The notes below the pieces were generated by a model, which had not been told where the DNA came from, searched no databases, and was given only the letters and a program-made list of their open reading frames with translations. Shown here one piece after another: positions 15,486-22,401 of a DNA stretch of 31,027 bases. The translations under genes were made by a program, and so were the position numbers. This stretch comes from Clostridia bacterium (GTDB lineage: Bacteria > Bacillota > Clostridia > Oscillospirales > CAG-272): the NCBI GenBank assembly GCA_017612655.1, contig JAGAFM010000023.1, forward strand, positions 1-31,027. The letters are read 5' to 3'. Position 1 is the first letter of the stretch; every line of letters begins with the position of its first letter.

Positions 15486-16526
15486 TCAGTCGAAATCGAT
15501 CATGATCTTGATCCGGTTCCGATAGTCGTCCAGGTTTTTCAGCATGTCCAGCATGCCGGAGAACGGTACGTGATGTGTGATGATCGGGGTCGGCTTGACT
15601 GCGTATTCCGCCATAACTCCCGCAACCCGTTCCGGATTGCCGACCCGGCCTGCACCTCCGACAACGGATATTTGATTCAGGGCGATCGTATCCATCGGGA
15701 ATCCGTTCAGATTCTTTTCATAGAAGGAGAGAACAGAGACCCTCCCCCCCGTCGATACCATGCGAAGCGCCTGGAACAGGCCTGCCTCGTTCCCGGAGGT
15801 TTCCACGACAAGTCCGCATCCGTCGCCCCCGTTCAGCGCGCGGACCGCTTCGACGGCATCTGTTTCCTTCGCGTTGATCAGAAGATCTGCCCCGAGTTTT
15901 GCCGCAACAGCCAGTTTGGAGTCTGTCCTGCCTATGCTGATGACCCGTCCTGCCCCCAAATATTTGGCGAGCCAGACTGCTCCCATACCGATCGCGCCCG
16001 TCCCGATGACCGTGACGGTACTGGTTTTGTCTACTGAGGCTCCGTGAAAGGCATCCAGGGAGATCGAAAGGGGTTCGATCAGAGCTGCCTGCTCAAACGG
16101 AACCGGGGCCGGGATCCGGTAGGCGTTGTACTCCGGAATGCTCATGTATTCGGCAAAACAACCGTCCCAGCAGTTCACCGTACCGAGAGAGCGGGCGTGC
16201 TTGCACCGGCTGTAGTTTCCCGCGAGGCAGTCCGGACAGACTCCGCAGGAAACTGAGCTGTCCGAAAAGATCCGGTCCCCGACGCGGAACCGGGAGACGT
16301 TCTCCCCTACCGCGACAACCGTTCCGGACCACTCGTGTCCGAACCGGCAGGGATAGCGAATCAGTCCGTCCGAAATAAAACTTGATTTACCCGTCCAGAT
16401 GGAAATATCGGTTGCGCAGAGACCGGCCTTTTCCACCTTGACCGTCATGAAACGGCCTTTCGCCTCCGGGGTCGGGACGTCGCCGTACGAAGCATCGTAC
16501 GGACCGTAAACTGTCAAAGCTTTCAC
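15486..16526 (-). CDS. Zinc-dependent medium-chain dehydrogenase (polyol dehydrogenase type), 346 aa
   Basis: MDR-family oxidoreductase. The catalytic zinc site is Cys37 (GLCATD) with His64-Glu65 (FGHEWSG). The structural zinc lobe has four cysteines (Cys94, 97, 100, 108). The NAD(P) Rossmann motif is VTVIGTGAIGMGAV. Overall layout is like sorbitol, threonine or L-iditol dehydrogenases, so it probably interconverts a secondary alcohol and a ketone on a polyol or sugar. The GTG start has AAAGGA upstream. It lies 42 bases after the SDR gene and before the cupin, and is the second enzyme of the operon. A second dehydrogenase in the same operon suggests sequential oxidation and reduction (epimerisation through a keto intermediate) or two polyol substrates; this is inference. 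Confidence 0.92.
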   Translation of the reverse strand: MKALTVYGPYDASYGDVPTPEAKGRFMTVKVEKAGLCATDISIWTGKSSFISDGLIRYPCRFGHEWSGTVVAVGENVSRFRVGDRIFSDSSVSCGVCPDCLAGNYSRCKHARSLGTVNCWDGCFAEYMSIPEYNAYRIPAPVPFEQAALIEPLSISLDAFHGASVDKTSTVTVIGTGAIGMGAVWLAKYLGAGRVISIGRTDSKLAVAAKLGADLLINAKETDAVEAVRALNGGDGCGLVVETSGNEAGLFQALRMVSTGGRVSVLSFYEKNLNGFPMDTIALNQISVVGGAGRVGNPERVAGVMAEYAVKPTPIITHHVPFSGMLDMLKNLDDYRNRIKIMIDFD

Positions 16527-16568
16527 GTCACTGTTCCTTTCGTTTTTCCGGTTTTCAGGTTGAAGACA

Positions 16569-17342
16569 TCAGAAATTTCTCGCATAACCGCCTGCGGTCC
16601 AGCCTCCGTCCACTGCCAGGACCGCGCCGGTGATATAAGAAGCGTATTCGCTGCAGAGGAAAACGGTCGGACCAGCGATTTCTTCCGGAAGCGCCTGTCT
16701 TCCCATGGGAATGTGGGCAAGAAGCGCTTTCATAGTGTCGCTGTTCTGCCACAGAGTGTTTGTGACGGCGATCCCGACGGTTCCGGGACAGATGCAGTTG
16801 ACCCGAATCCCTCGCGGAGCGAGTTCCAGCGCCATCGCTTTGGTGAGGTTGATCACTCCGGCCTTCGCGGCTGTGAACGCGCACTGGTTCCGCAGGGGAA
16901 CCAGGCCGGTGATCGAGGAAATGTTTAGGATCGTTCCCCCGTTTCCCATGCTCCGGAGCACCGCTTTGGAACAGTTGTACACTCCGTCCAGGTCCACGGA
17001 AATGATACGGTCCCAAAGATCGTCATGATAGGCATCCACGGTCTGCCGTTCCTCCGGCCCGCCGTTAATGCCCGCATTGTTGATCAGAATGTCGATTCCG
17101 CCGAGGGAGGAGGCGATTTGCGAGACCCCTTCCTCGATTCCGTTCCGGTCTCTGACGTCAAAAGAGAATCCCTCTGCCTGATATCCCAGTTCCCTGAGAC
17201 GGGCGGCTGCTTCTCCCGCGCCTTTCAGATCACACAGCGCAACCCGGGCCCCGCATTCCGCGAACAGTCCGCTGATTGCCGTTCCGAGCCCGCCTGCTGC
17301 GCCGGTCACCATTACGGTCCGGTTGGAAAAATCAATTTGCAT
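16569..17342 (-). CDS. Short-chain dehydrogenase/reductase with Phe at the catalytic Tyr position, 257 aa
   Basis: Classical SDR fold. The NAD(P) motif is TGAAGGLG near residue 14, with a DLK acidic stretch that favours NAD. NNAGI, the active-site Ser in ISSITG, and ICPG after the last helix are present. The expected Y-x-x-x-K reads F-T-A-A-K (CAFTAAKAG). The spacing from the Ser is the canonical 13 residues and the codon is TTC, so the catalytic tyrosine is replaced by phenylalanine. The rest of the protein is intact and well conserved. Either the gene encodes an impaired enzyme or another residue serves. ATG at 17342 is favoured over an upstream in-frame start at 17396, because that would precede the predicted transcription start. 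It is first in the five-gene operon. Confidence 0.9.
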   Translation of the reverse strand: MQIDFSNRTVMVTGAAGGLGTAISGLFAECGARVALCDLKGAGEAAARLRELGYQAEGFSFDVRDRNGIEEGVSQIASSLGGIDILINNAGINGGPEERQTVDAYHDDLWDRIISVDLDGVYNCSKAVLRSMGNGGTILNISSITGLVPLRNQCAFTAAKAGVINLTKAMALELAPRGIRVNCICPGTVGIAVTNTLWQNSDTMKALLAHIPMGRQALPEEIAGPTVFLCSEYASYITGAVLAVDGGWTAGGYARNF

Positions 17343-17378
17343 ATCCGTTCCCCTTCTTCCGAGAAACATAGTCTCAGC

Positions 17379-17394
17379 GTGGTCAGTATACCAC
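17379..17394. promoter_or_regulatory. Operator-like inverted repeat on the sugar operon promoter
   Basis: GTGGT (17379-17383), six bases, ACCAC (17390-17394): a perfect 5-bp inverted repeat that covers the -10 element of the leftward promoter and its start region. A repressor bound here would block polymerase. No regulator gene lies next to the operon, so the cognate protein is unknown. Confidence 0.45.
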
Positions 17395-17413
17395 AACCGG
17401 CTCTGGAATGCAA
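17385..17413 (-). promoter_or_regulatory. Promoter of the SDR-MDR-cupin-deoC-kinase operon
   Basis: On the minus strand: TTGCAT (17408-17413), 17 bases, TATACT (17385-17390) with TGG immediately upstream. Transcription would begin near 17378, about 35 bases before the SDR ATG. The weak -35 with extended -10 fits a regulated promoter. Confidence 0.78.
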
Positions 17414-17514
17414 GAAAAACCGGAGGGAAAACGATCGGAACCGCTCAGCAGTCTCATGCCCGAACGATCAGAGCCTTCTTCTGTACGAAAGGACCTTTTT
17501 CCAACCGGCAGGGG

Positions 17515-17543
17515 TTGTCTTTTGCGCCGGTATTTGGTAAAAT
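17515..17543 (+). promoter_or_regulatory. Promoter of the RsmJ-like methyltransferase gene
   Basis: TTGTCT (17515-17520), 17 bases, TAAAAT (17538-17543) preceded by TGG. The predicted start near 17550 leaves a leader of fewer than 20 bases. It diverges from the sugar operon promoter about 100 bases away. Confidence 0.75.
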
Positions 17544-17567
17544 AAAAAGGGAAGGGGTGTGAGTGAG

Positions 17568-18314
17568 GTGAAGAACGGTCAGGCCTGTCTTTTCGTTTTG
17601 GCAGAGGGGGATTTCCGCTCCGAAGCAGAGGAGCTGGCGACCCGTCTGAATCTTCCCCTCCGGGACGATCTTTCCGAAGAGGAACCCTGTCTGAGGCTGA
17701 GAGAAGACGGGCTGTCTCTCTGGATGGGAAATGTATCCGTCCGCGGAGATTTCTCCCGCCTGAAGGGCCGGATCTCCGAAAGGAATCTTTCCTCCGAGGC
17801 CATAGTGCGCGCCGCCAGGGGAAGAGGAGCTGCGGAAGGGCTCTGCACAGACGCCGCCGCCGGGCTGGGAGAAGACGGCTTTCTGCTTGCCGCTGCGGGG
17901 TTCTCCGTGATCCTTTATGAGAGAAACCCCGTTATTGCGAGCCTGCTGGAGGATGCTCTGAAACGAGCGGCAATGGATCGGGCTCTCTCCGGGACGGTCG
18001 GAAGAATGTCGCTGCGGTTCGGGGATTCCGTTCCGCATCTCATTGACCGGACCGATCCCTCCGATTTGATCTACCTGGATCCGATGTTTCCGCAGAGGAG
18101 CAAAACAGGAGCGGTGAAGAAGAAACTGCAGCTGATCCAAATGCTGGAAGAGCCCGAGTCCGAAGAGGAACGGCTGCTGTCCGCCGCATTCGCGGCCTCG
18201 CCGAAAAAAATCGTGGTGAAACGTCCTGCAAAAGGGCCTCATCTGGCGGGAAGGGAACCCTCCTACGTGATTCCCGGGAAATCCGTCCGGTATGATGTCT
18301 ATCTTCCGGAATAA
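17568..18314 (+). CDS. RsmJ-like class I SAM-dependent methyltransferase, 248 aa
   Basis: The pattern matches the RsmJ family (16S rRNA guanine-1516 N2-methyltransferase). The SAM-binding motif I is DAAAGLGEDGFLLAAAGFSV followed by the acidic YERNP. The catalytic block is IYLDPMFPQRSKTGAVKKKLQ, which closely follows the family's D-P-M-F-P then S-A-x-V-K-K-x-M-Q. The N-terminal 70 residues match the family's small preceding domain, and the length is normal. The target in this organism is inferred, not shown. RsmJ is best known in gammaproteobacteria. Two GTG starts are possible, 17559 and 17568; the second is chosen because GAAGGGG lies 10 bases before it and only 1 base before the first. Confidence 0.83.
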   Translation: MKNGQACLFVLAEGDFRSEAEELATRLNLPLRDDLSEEEPCLRLREDGLSLWMGNVSVRGDFSRLKGRISERNLSSEAIVRAARGRGAAEGLCTDAAAGLGEDGFLLAAAGFSVILYERNPVIASLLEDALKRAAMDRALSGTVGRMSLRFGDSVPHLIDRTDPSDLIYLDPMFPQRSKTGAVKKKLQLIQMLEEPESEEERLLSAAFAASPKKIVVKRPAKGPHLAGREPSYVIPGKSVRYDVYLPE

Positions 18315-18339
18315 GAAAGAGTCATCAGGGCCGTCTCCG

Positions 18340-18379
18340 GAGCGGAAATGCGAAAAAACGTTCCGTTTCCGCCTCTTTT
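18340..18379 (+). terminator. Terminator after the RsmJ-like gene
   Basis: GAG plus CGGAAA (18340-18348) pairs with TTTCCG plus CTC (18366-18375, one bulged C), then TTTT. The loop is about 17 bases, so it is weaker than the other terminators here. Confidence 0.55.
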
Positions 18380-18382
18380 CTC

Positions 18383-18411
18383 TTGCAGAACGGCAGAGAG
18401 CGTGGTATACT
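18383..18411 (+). promoter_or_regulatory. Promoter of a short transcript upstream of the PFK gene
   Basis: TTGCAG (18383-18388), 17 bases, TATACT (18406-18411) with TGG upstream. A start near 18418 would be followed by an intrinsic terminator after only about 50 bases, then by the PFK gene at 18558. A second -10 (TATAAT, 18537-18542) just before the PFK gene has no recognisable -35. Confidence 0.7.
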
Positions 18412-18441
18412 AGACTGCGTCGGACGGCTTCACCGAGTTGA

Positions 18442-18470
18442 CCCCCCGCCAAGGCAGGGGGGCTTTTCTT
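18442..18470 (+). terminator. Strong hairpin and T tract between promoter and PFK gene (attenuator or small RNA end)
   Basis: CCCCCC (18442-18447) pairs with GGGGGG (18457-18462), with an internal GCC/GGC, followed by CTTTTCTT. It lies about 25 bases downstream of the predicted start of the promoter at 18383-18411. It would either end a roughly 50-base RNA or attenuate transcription into the PFK gene. Confidence 0.75.
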
Positions 18471-18557
18471 CCGGGTTTCCCCGGAGAGTTTCAGAGAACG
18501 CTTGGACGTTTTCGGGGGGCCGCTCGTCAATTGGTTTATAATACGTAAGAGGGCGTT

Positions 18558-19829
18558 ATGAAATTATTCGGAAATGCGGTTATCGGGCAGTCCGGGGGAC
18601 CCACTGCCGCTATCAATGCAACGCTTGCGGGAGTCATCCGCGGTGCTATGCTCAGCCGGGAAATCGAAACAGTCTACGGCTCGATTAACGGATTGGAAGG
18701 CATTTTGGAAAACAGACTGACGGAACTCAACGGTCAGTTTCAACGGAAAGAGTGTTTTGATCTCCTCATCCAGACGCCTGCCGCCGCGCTCGGTTCCTGC
18801 AGGAAAAAACTGAAGGATCCGGAAGAAGACCCGGAGACCTTCCGGTTGCTGTTCGAGCGGTTCCGCGCCGCGAATATCCGCTATTTCTTCTACATCGGCG
18901 GGAACGACTCCATGGATACCGTCAAAAAGCTGTCCGCTTTTGCTTCTTCCGGCGGTTCGGACTGGGAAATGAGGTTCATCGGGGTTCCCAAGACGATCGA
19001 CAACGATCTTTTCGGCACCGACCATACGCCGGGTTTTGGCTCGGCGGCCAAGTATATTGCCGTTTCCGTTCAGGAGATTCTCCGCGACTGTTCCGTCTAT
19101 ACCGTTCCCACCGTCACAATCGTAGAGATCATGGGACGGGATGCTGGCTGGCTGACGGCCGCTGCGGCCCTTCCTGGAAGAATTAGCGGAAAAGCGCCTG
19201 ATTATCTCTACTTTCCGGAACGGTCTTTTTCCTATGATGCGTTTTTCGGAGATCTGAAAGAAGCCCTGTCCCTGCACCCCAATGTAGTGGTTGCGGTCTC
19301 TGAGGGCATCCGTCTTTCGGACGGAACCTATGTCGGATCCGGCGCCCAGAGCGGTGTCGCCGACGTGTTCGGACACCGTTACCTTGCAGGAACCGGAAAG
19401 GTGCTGGAAGGTGCTGTCCGGGAGACGCTGGGGTGCAAAGTCCGGTCTGTCGAGCTGAATATTCTGCAGCGCTGCGCTGCGCACTGTGCCTCGAAAACGG
19501 ACTGGGACGAAGCCTTTTCCATCGGACGTGAAGCCGTGACTGCCGCGCTGGACGGAGGCAGCGGAATCATGGTCGGTTTCTGCCGCGAAAGCGACAACCC
19601 CTACCGTGTCAGCGTCACATCTTCCGATGTCAGTCAGATCGCCAACCGGATCCGCTGTCTTCCGGATGAATTCATCAACCCTTCCGGCAACGGCGTTACC
19701 GAACCGTGTCTGGACTACCTGATGCCCCTGATCGTCGGAGAGCCTGAAACGGTCTGGCGCCAAGGTCTGCCAGTTCATTTTGCAATCGATCAATCCGTTT
19801 TCCGTCCCCGGGAGGAGAGCAAGTCATGA
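18558..19829 (+). CDS. 6-phosphofructokinase, probably pyrophosphate-dependent, 423 aa
   Basis: Glycolytic enzyme phosphorylating fructose 6-phosphate. Visible motifs are GQSGGPTAAINATLAGV at the N terminus, the donor-site motif GGNDSMDT (114-121), PKTIDNDLFGTDHTPGFG (144-161) with catalytic Asp148, and MGRDAGWL. Two residues distinguish PPi from ATP enzymes. The position that is Gly in ATP-dependent GGDG is Asp here (GGND), and the residue before TIDND is Lys (PKTIDND) instead of Gly. Both indicate pyrophosphate as donor, which would make the step reversible and ATP-sparing, common in anaerobes. It starts at the ATG with AGAGGG just upstream. Its TGA overlaps the ATG of the SGNH membrane protein by 4 bases, an odd pairing for a glycolytic gene. 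Confidence 0.93.
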   Translation: MKLFGNAVIGQSGGPTAAINATLAGVIRGAMLSREIETVYGSINGLEGILENRLTELNGQFQRKECFDLLIQTPAAALGSCRKKLKDPEEDPETFRLLFERFRAANIRYFFYIGGNDSMDTVKKLSAFASSGGSDWEMRFIGVPKTIDNDLFGTDHTPGFGSAAKYIAVSVQEILRDCSVYTVPTVTIVEIMGRDAGWLTAAAALPGRISGKAPDYLYFPERSFSYDAFFGDLKEALSLHPNVVVAVSEGIRLSDGTYVGSGAQSGVADVFGHRYLAGTGKVLEGAVRETLGCKVRSVELNILQRCAAHCASKTDWDEAFSIGREAVTAALDGGSGIMVGFCRESDNPYRVSVTSSDVSQIANRIRCLPDEFINPSGNGVTEPCLDYLMPLIVGEPETVWRQGLPVHFAIDQSVFRPREESKS

Positions 19830-20893
19830 GAACCGACCGTAGAAGATCCGGAAAAACAAGAGCCAACACCCTGATAGCCCTGTTCCTCGCCCTGGTTCTG
19901 CTGAATGCAGGAGTTGCCGCCATTCTGGTCTGGAGAATCTCCGTCGCCCGGGGAGAGGCGGAAGAGGTGAAAGCAAAGAATGCGGCGGAGTCGGAACGGC
20001 TTGGCCGTCTGGAGGAAGAGCTGTCCTCGCTCCGGACCAGGCTCGAAGAACAGGGGATTGAACTGGAAGCCCGTGAGGGGAACCTTTCCGCAAAAGAGCA
20101 GGAACAGGCGATCCAGGAAGCAGAACTGATCCGCAGGGATGAAGAGCTGAAGCAGCGGGAAGAATCCCTGAACGAATGGGAGGAACGCCTTCAGAGTCAG
20201 GATCCAGACGAGAAGCAGAGGCCCGAACCGGTCACATCCAACGAGCCGGTCAATCCTCCTCCCGTTCCGACCTTTGACGCAAGCGGCCAGCTGGCCGAAA
20301 GCGCCAGAGTGGATCGCTCCTACTTCGATGATGCCGTTTTTGTCGGGAACTCCCTGATTGTCGGTTTCTCCCATTCTTCCGGCCTGAATGCGACCTATTA
20401 CGCGACGGTCGGGATGAATGTCACCCAGTTTTTCTCCAAGGAATCTTTCGAAGCCGAAGACGGGTCCTATCTTTCCTGCTCGGCCATGCTTGAACGGACG
20501 AATTATTCCAAAATTTATCTCATGTTCGGAATCAATGAGCTGGGATTCGGTTCGGCGAGTGTTTTCATCTACTACTACGACCAGATTATCGATTATCTGA
20601 AAGAACTCAATCCGCAGGCGAGAATCTATGTTCAGTCGATTCTTCCCCTGAATACTCCGAAATGGCAAACCTGCAGCTATTATTCCGACTACGTCAACAA
20701 CTACAATATTGCTTCCTACAATCAGGCGCTTGTGAACATGTGCAAGGAAAAAGGCGTCGCATTTGTCAATGTCGGGGAAAAGTTTACCGGACCGGATGGG
20801 GACATGTTTTCCGACGCGACCTCGGACGGACTCCATGTCAATGCCTCTTATATGCCGGTTTGGGTGGATTATCTGTGCTGCCACACATATTGA
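19826..20893 (+). CDS. Membrane-anchored coiled-coil SGNH-hydrolase-like protein, 355 aa
   Basis: Residues 16-36 form one transmembrane helix after an Arg-rich cytoplasmic tail, so the bulk faces outward. Residues about 43-124 are a long Glu/Lys/Arg/Leu coiled coil, followed by a Pro-rich linker (133-150). The C-terminal 200 residues are an SGNH-type domain: block I is FVGNSLIVG, with Ser176 (Asn in place of the usual Asp), block III is G-I-N-E with Asn237, and block V is SDGLH with Asp334 and His337. The nucleophile, oxyanion Asn and Asp/His pair are all present, so esterase activity on an envelope polymer is plausible. The ATG overlaps the PFK stop (ATGA). After it comes a region with no terminator I can recognise, then the L10 promoter. 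Confidence 0.88.
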   Translation: MRTDRRRSGKTRANTLIALFLALVLLNAGVAAILVWRISVARGEAEEVKAKNAAESERLGRLEEELSSLRTRLEEQGIELEAREGNLSAKEQEQAIQEAELIRRDEELKQREESLNEWEERLQSQDPDEKQRPEPVTSNEPVNPPPVPTFDASGQLAESARVDRSYFDDAVFVGNSLIVGFSHSSGLNATYYATVGMNVTQFFSKESFEAEDGSYLSCSAMLERTNYSKIYLMFGINELGFGSASVFIYYYDQIIDYLKELNPQARIYVQSILPLNTPKWQTCSYYSDYVNNYNIASYNQALVNMCKEKGVAFVNVGEKFTGPDGDMFSDATSDGLHVNASYMPVWVDYLCCHTY

Positions 20894-20945
20894 GGCCGCC
20901 ATTTTGTGAACGAATTGTAAACAATCGTTTTTTCGGTAATTCTTC

Positions 20946-20974
20946 TTGACGGATCGCGATAATTGTGGTAGAAT
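20946..20974 (+). promoter_or_regulatory. Promoter of the rplJ-rplL operon
   Basis: TTGACG (20946-20951), 17 bases, TAGAAT (20969-20974) with TGG upstream. The predicted start is near 20981, so the transcript begins at the 5' edge of the L10 leader structure. The leader fills the 20894-21194 gap. Confidence 0.88.
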
Positions 20975-20980
20975 GCACGG

Positions 20981-21118
20981 CGTTGTACCGAAGACAGCAG
21001 GTTGAAAGGAAAACGGCGATCATGCGCCATCCTGCCGAGGAAGACACCGTAACATGATGCGTTTCGTTGTGTGTTATGCAGTCTTTGTCGGAATTCGGCA
21101 AAGGCTGCTTTTCTTTTC
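20981..21118 (+). promoter_or_regulatory. Ribosomal protein L10 leader with terminator-like hairpin
   Basis: The stretch ACCGAAGACAGCAGGTTG (from about 20987), followed by ATCCTGCCGAGGAAGACACCG, is the conserved core of the Firmicutes L10 leader RNA, whose kink-turn-bearing stem is bound by L10 (with L7/L12) for feedback control. It is followed by a terminator hairpin, GCAGTCTTTG (21078-21087) with CAAAGGCTGC (21099-21108) and TTTTCTTTT. This fits autoregulation by premature termination. Confidence 0.88.
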
Positions 21119-21194
21119 CTTTCGGTCATCCGCCGCGGATACCCCGACGCGGTGTGCTCCCGGTGAAAGGGGAAATCTCTAGGAGGTGAATCTC

Positions 21195-21716
21195 GTGCCA
21201 AGCGCAACTATTCTTGCGTCCAAACAACAGGTTGTGGCTGAACTGACGGAGAAACTCAGGAATGCCGCTTCTGCTGTCATCGTAAACTATTCCGGCATCA
21301 CCGTAGCTGATGATACGAAGATGCGGGCGGAACTCCGCAAAGCCGGCGTGGAATACGAAGTCATCAAGAATACCATGACCAAGCGCGCCTGTGAGGCCGT
21401 CGGTTTCGGCGAACTCGCATCCGCTCTGGAGGGTATGACGGCAGTAGCTATTTCCGAAAAGGATCCGGTTGCTCCGGCCAAAGTCCTGAAGAGCTATGCC
21501 GACAGGATCCAGACCTTCGAACTGAAGGCCGGCTTCTGTGACGGCAAGGTTCTTGACAAAGCGGGAATCGAAGAACTCGCGTCGATTCCGCCGAAGGAAG
21601 TTCTCATCGCGAAAATGCTCGGAAGTCTGCAGGGCCCGCTTTCCGGTCTCGCAGTTGCTCTCCAGGCGATCATCGACAAACAGGGCGGCGGAGAAGCTGC
21701 ACCTGCGGAAGCGTAA
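21195..21716 (+). CDS. rplJ: 50S ribosomal protein L10, 173 aa
   Basis: Base of the ribosomal stalk; binds 23S rRNA and carries L7/L12 dimers on its C-terminal helix. The N terminus MPSATILASKQQVVAELTEKL and the stretch VVNYSGITVADDTKMRAELRKAGVEYEVIKNTMTKRA (split here by a few variable residues) are family-typical. The GTG at 21195 is correct, with AGGAGGTGA 5 bases upstream; a GTG at 21186 in the same frame overlaps that site. It is controlled by the L10 leader and followed 53 bases later by rplL. Upstream there is no rplK-rplA and downstream no rpoB, which departs from the common bacterial arrangement. Confidence 0.98.
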   Translation: MPSATILASKQQVVAELTEKLRNAASAVIVNYSGITVADDTKMRAELRKAGVEYEVIKNTMTKRACEAVGFGELASALEGMTAVAISEKDPVAPAKVLKSYADRIQTFELKAGFCDGKVLDKAGIEELASIPPKEVLIAKMLGSLQGPLSGLAVALQAIIDKQGGGEAAPAEA

Positions 21717-21769
21717 TGCTTCCGGCTCAAATCCGATCTTACAGATTCGAATAACAGGAGGTATTACTC

Positions 21770-22144
21770 ATGGCTACTGAAAAAACCGCTCAGCTTTTGG
21801 AAGAAATCAAGGCTCTTACCATTCTCGAACTCGCTGACCTCGTTAAGGCAATCGAGGAAGAATTCGGCGTTTCCGCTGCTCCCGTCGCTGTCGCTGCTGC
21901 AGGTGCGGCTCCCGCTGCTGCAGAAGAAGAAAAGACGGAATTCGACGTCATCCTGAAAGGTGCCGGCGACAAGAAACTGAATGTCATCAAGGTCGTCCGC
22001 GAAGTGACCGGTCTCGGTCTGAAGGACGCCAAGGATCTCGTGGAAGCAGCTCCGAAGGCGATCAAGGAAGGCATCGCCAAGGCAGACGCAGAAGCACTTG
22101 CTGCTCAGCTCAAAGAAGCAGGCGCAGAAGTCGAAATCAAATAA
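21770..22144 (+). CDS. rplL: 50S ribosomal protein L7/L12, 124 aa
   Basis: Stalk protein that recruits translational GTPases. The N-terminal dimerisation helix (LEEIKALTILELADLVKAIEEEFGVS) leads to an Ala/Pro/Val-rich hinge (36-50). The C-terminal domain follows, with KTEFDVILKGAGDKKLNVIKVVREVTGLGLKDAK and LVEAAPKAIKEG as landmarks. The length is normal. AGGAGG lies 9 bases before the ATG. It ends the operon, with an intrinsic terminator 26 bases after the stop. It forms the L10(L12)n complex with the product of the preceding gene, which is the likely repressor of the leader. Confidence 0.98.
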   Translation: MATEKTAQLLEEIKALTILELADLVKAIEEEFGVSAAPVAVAAAGAAPAAAEEEKTEFDVILKGAGDKKLNVIKVVREVTGLGLKDAKDLVEAAPKAIKEGIAKADAEALAAQLKEAGAEVEIK

Positions 22145-22170
22145 GATTCCCTCTAGGAAAAGACAAGCGC

Positions 22171-22203
22171 AGGGTTGTACTGAAAGGTACAGCCCTTTTT
22201 CCT
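22171..22203 (+). terminator. Terminator of the rplJ-rplL operon
   Basis: A 10-bp stem (22171-22180 with 22187-22196, one G-U pair) with a 6-base loop and TTTTT tract, directly after rplL. It shows that rpoB is not in this transcript. Confidence 0.92.
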
Positions 22204-22211
22204 TGAAAAGC

Positions 22212-22240
22212 TTGCTATTCCCATCTGATTCTGATAGAAT
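22212..22240 (+). promoter_or_regulatory. Promoter of the DUF4838-esterase pair
   Basis: TTGCTA (22212-22217), 17 bases, TAGAAT (22235-22240) preceded by TGA. The leader to the ATG at 22402 is about 155 bases. I recognise no riboswitch in it, and no terminator hairpin. Confidence 0.8.
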
Positions 22241-22401
22241 GGAACAGGCGCCTTTTCGGGAAAACCAGTAGTCTCGAACGGGATTCATCGAGTTGAAGAC
22301 CGCGAACGATTCGCTTCCCCTTTTGATTCCGAATGGTATTCTGCGCTGATAAACATGTTCCCCGGGTGACTCGAGCGGAGCATGATTCACAGGAGGCTGA
22401 A

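Noticed and set aside
17454..18530. Long leftward open frame opposite the RsmJ-like gene
   Set aside because: It runs across a promoter and a terminator and opposes a gene with clear methyltransferase motifs.
18564..19793. Long leftward open frame of about 400 codons opposite the PFK gene
   Set aside because: It is antisense to a gene with unmistakable PFK motifs, has no binding site, and its translation is low in family resemblance and rich in chance residues.
22333..22401. Upstream extension of the DUF4838 protein
   Set aside because: The ATG at 22402 has an AGGAGG at good spacing and begins with a plausible N terminus; the extension has no binding site.
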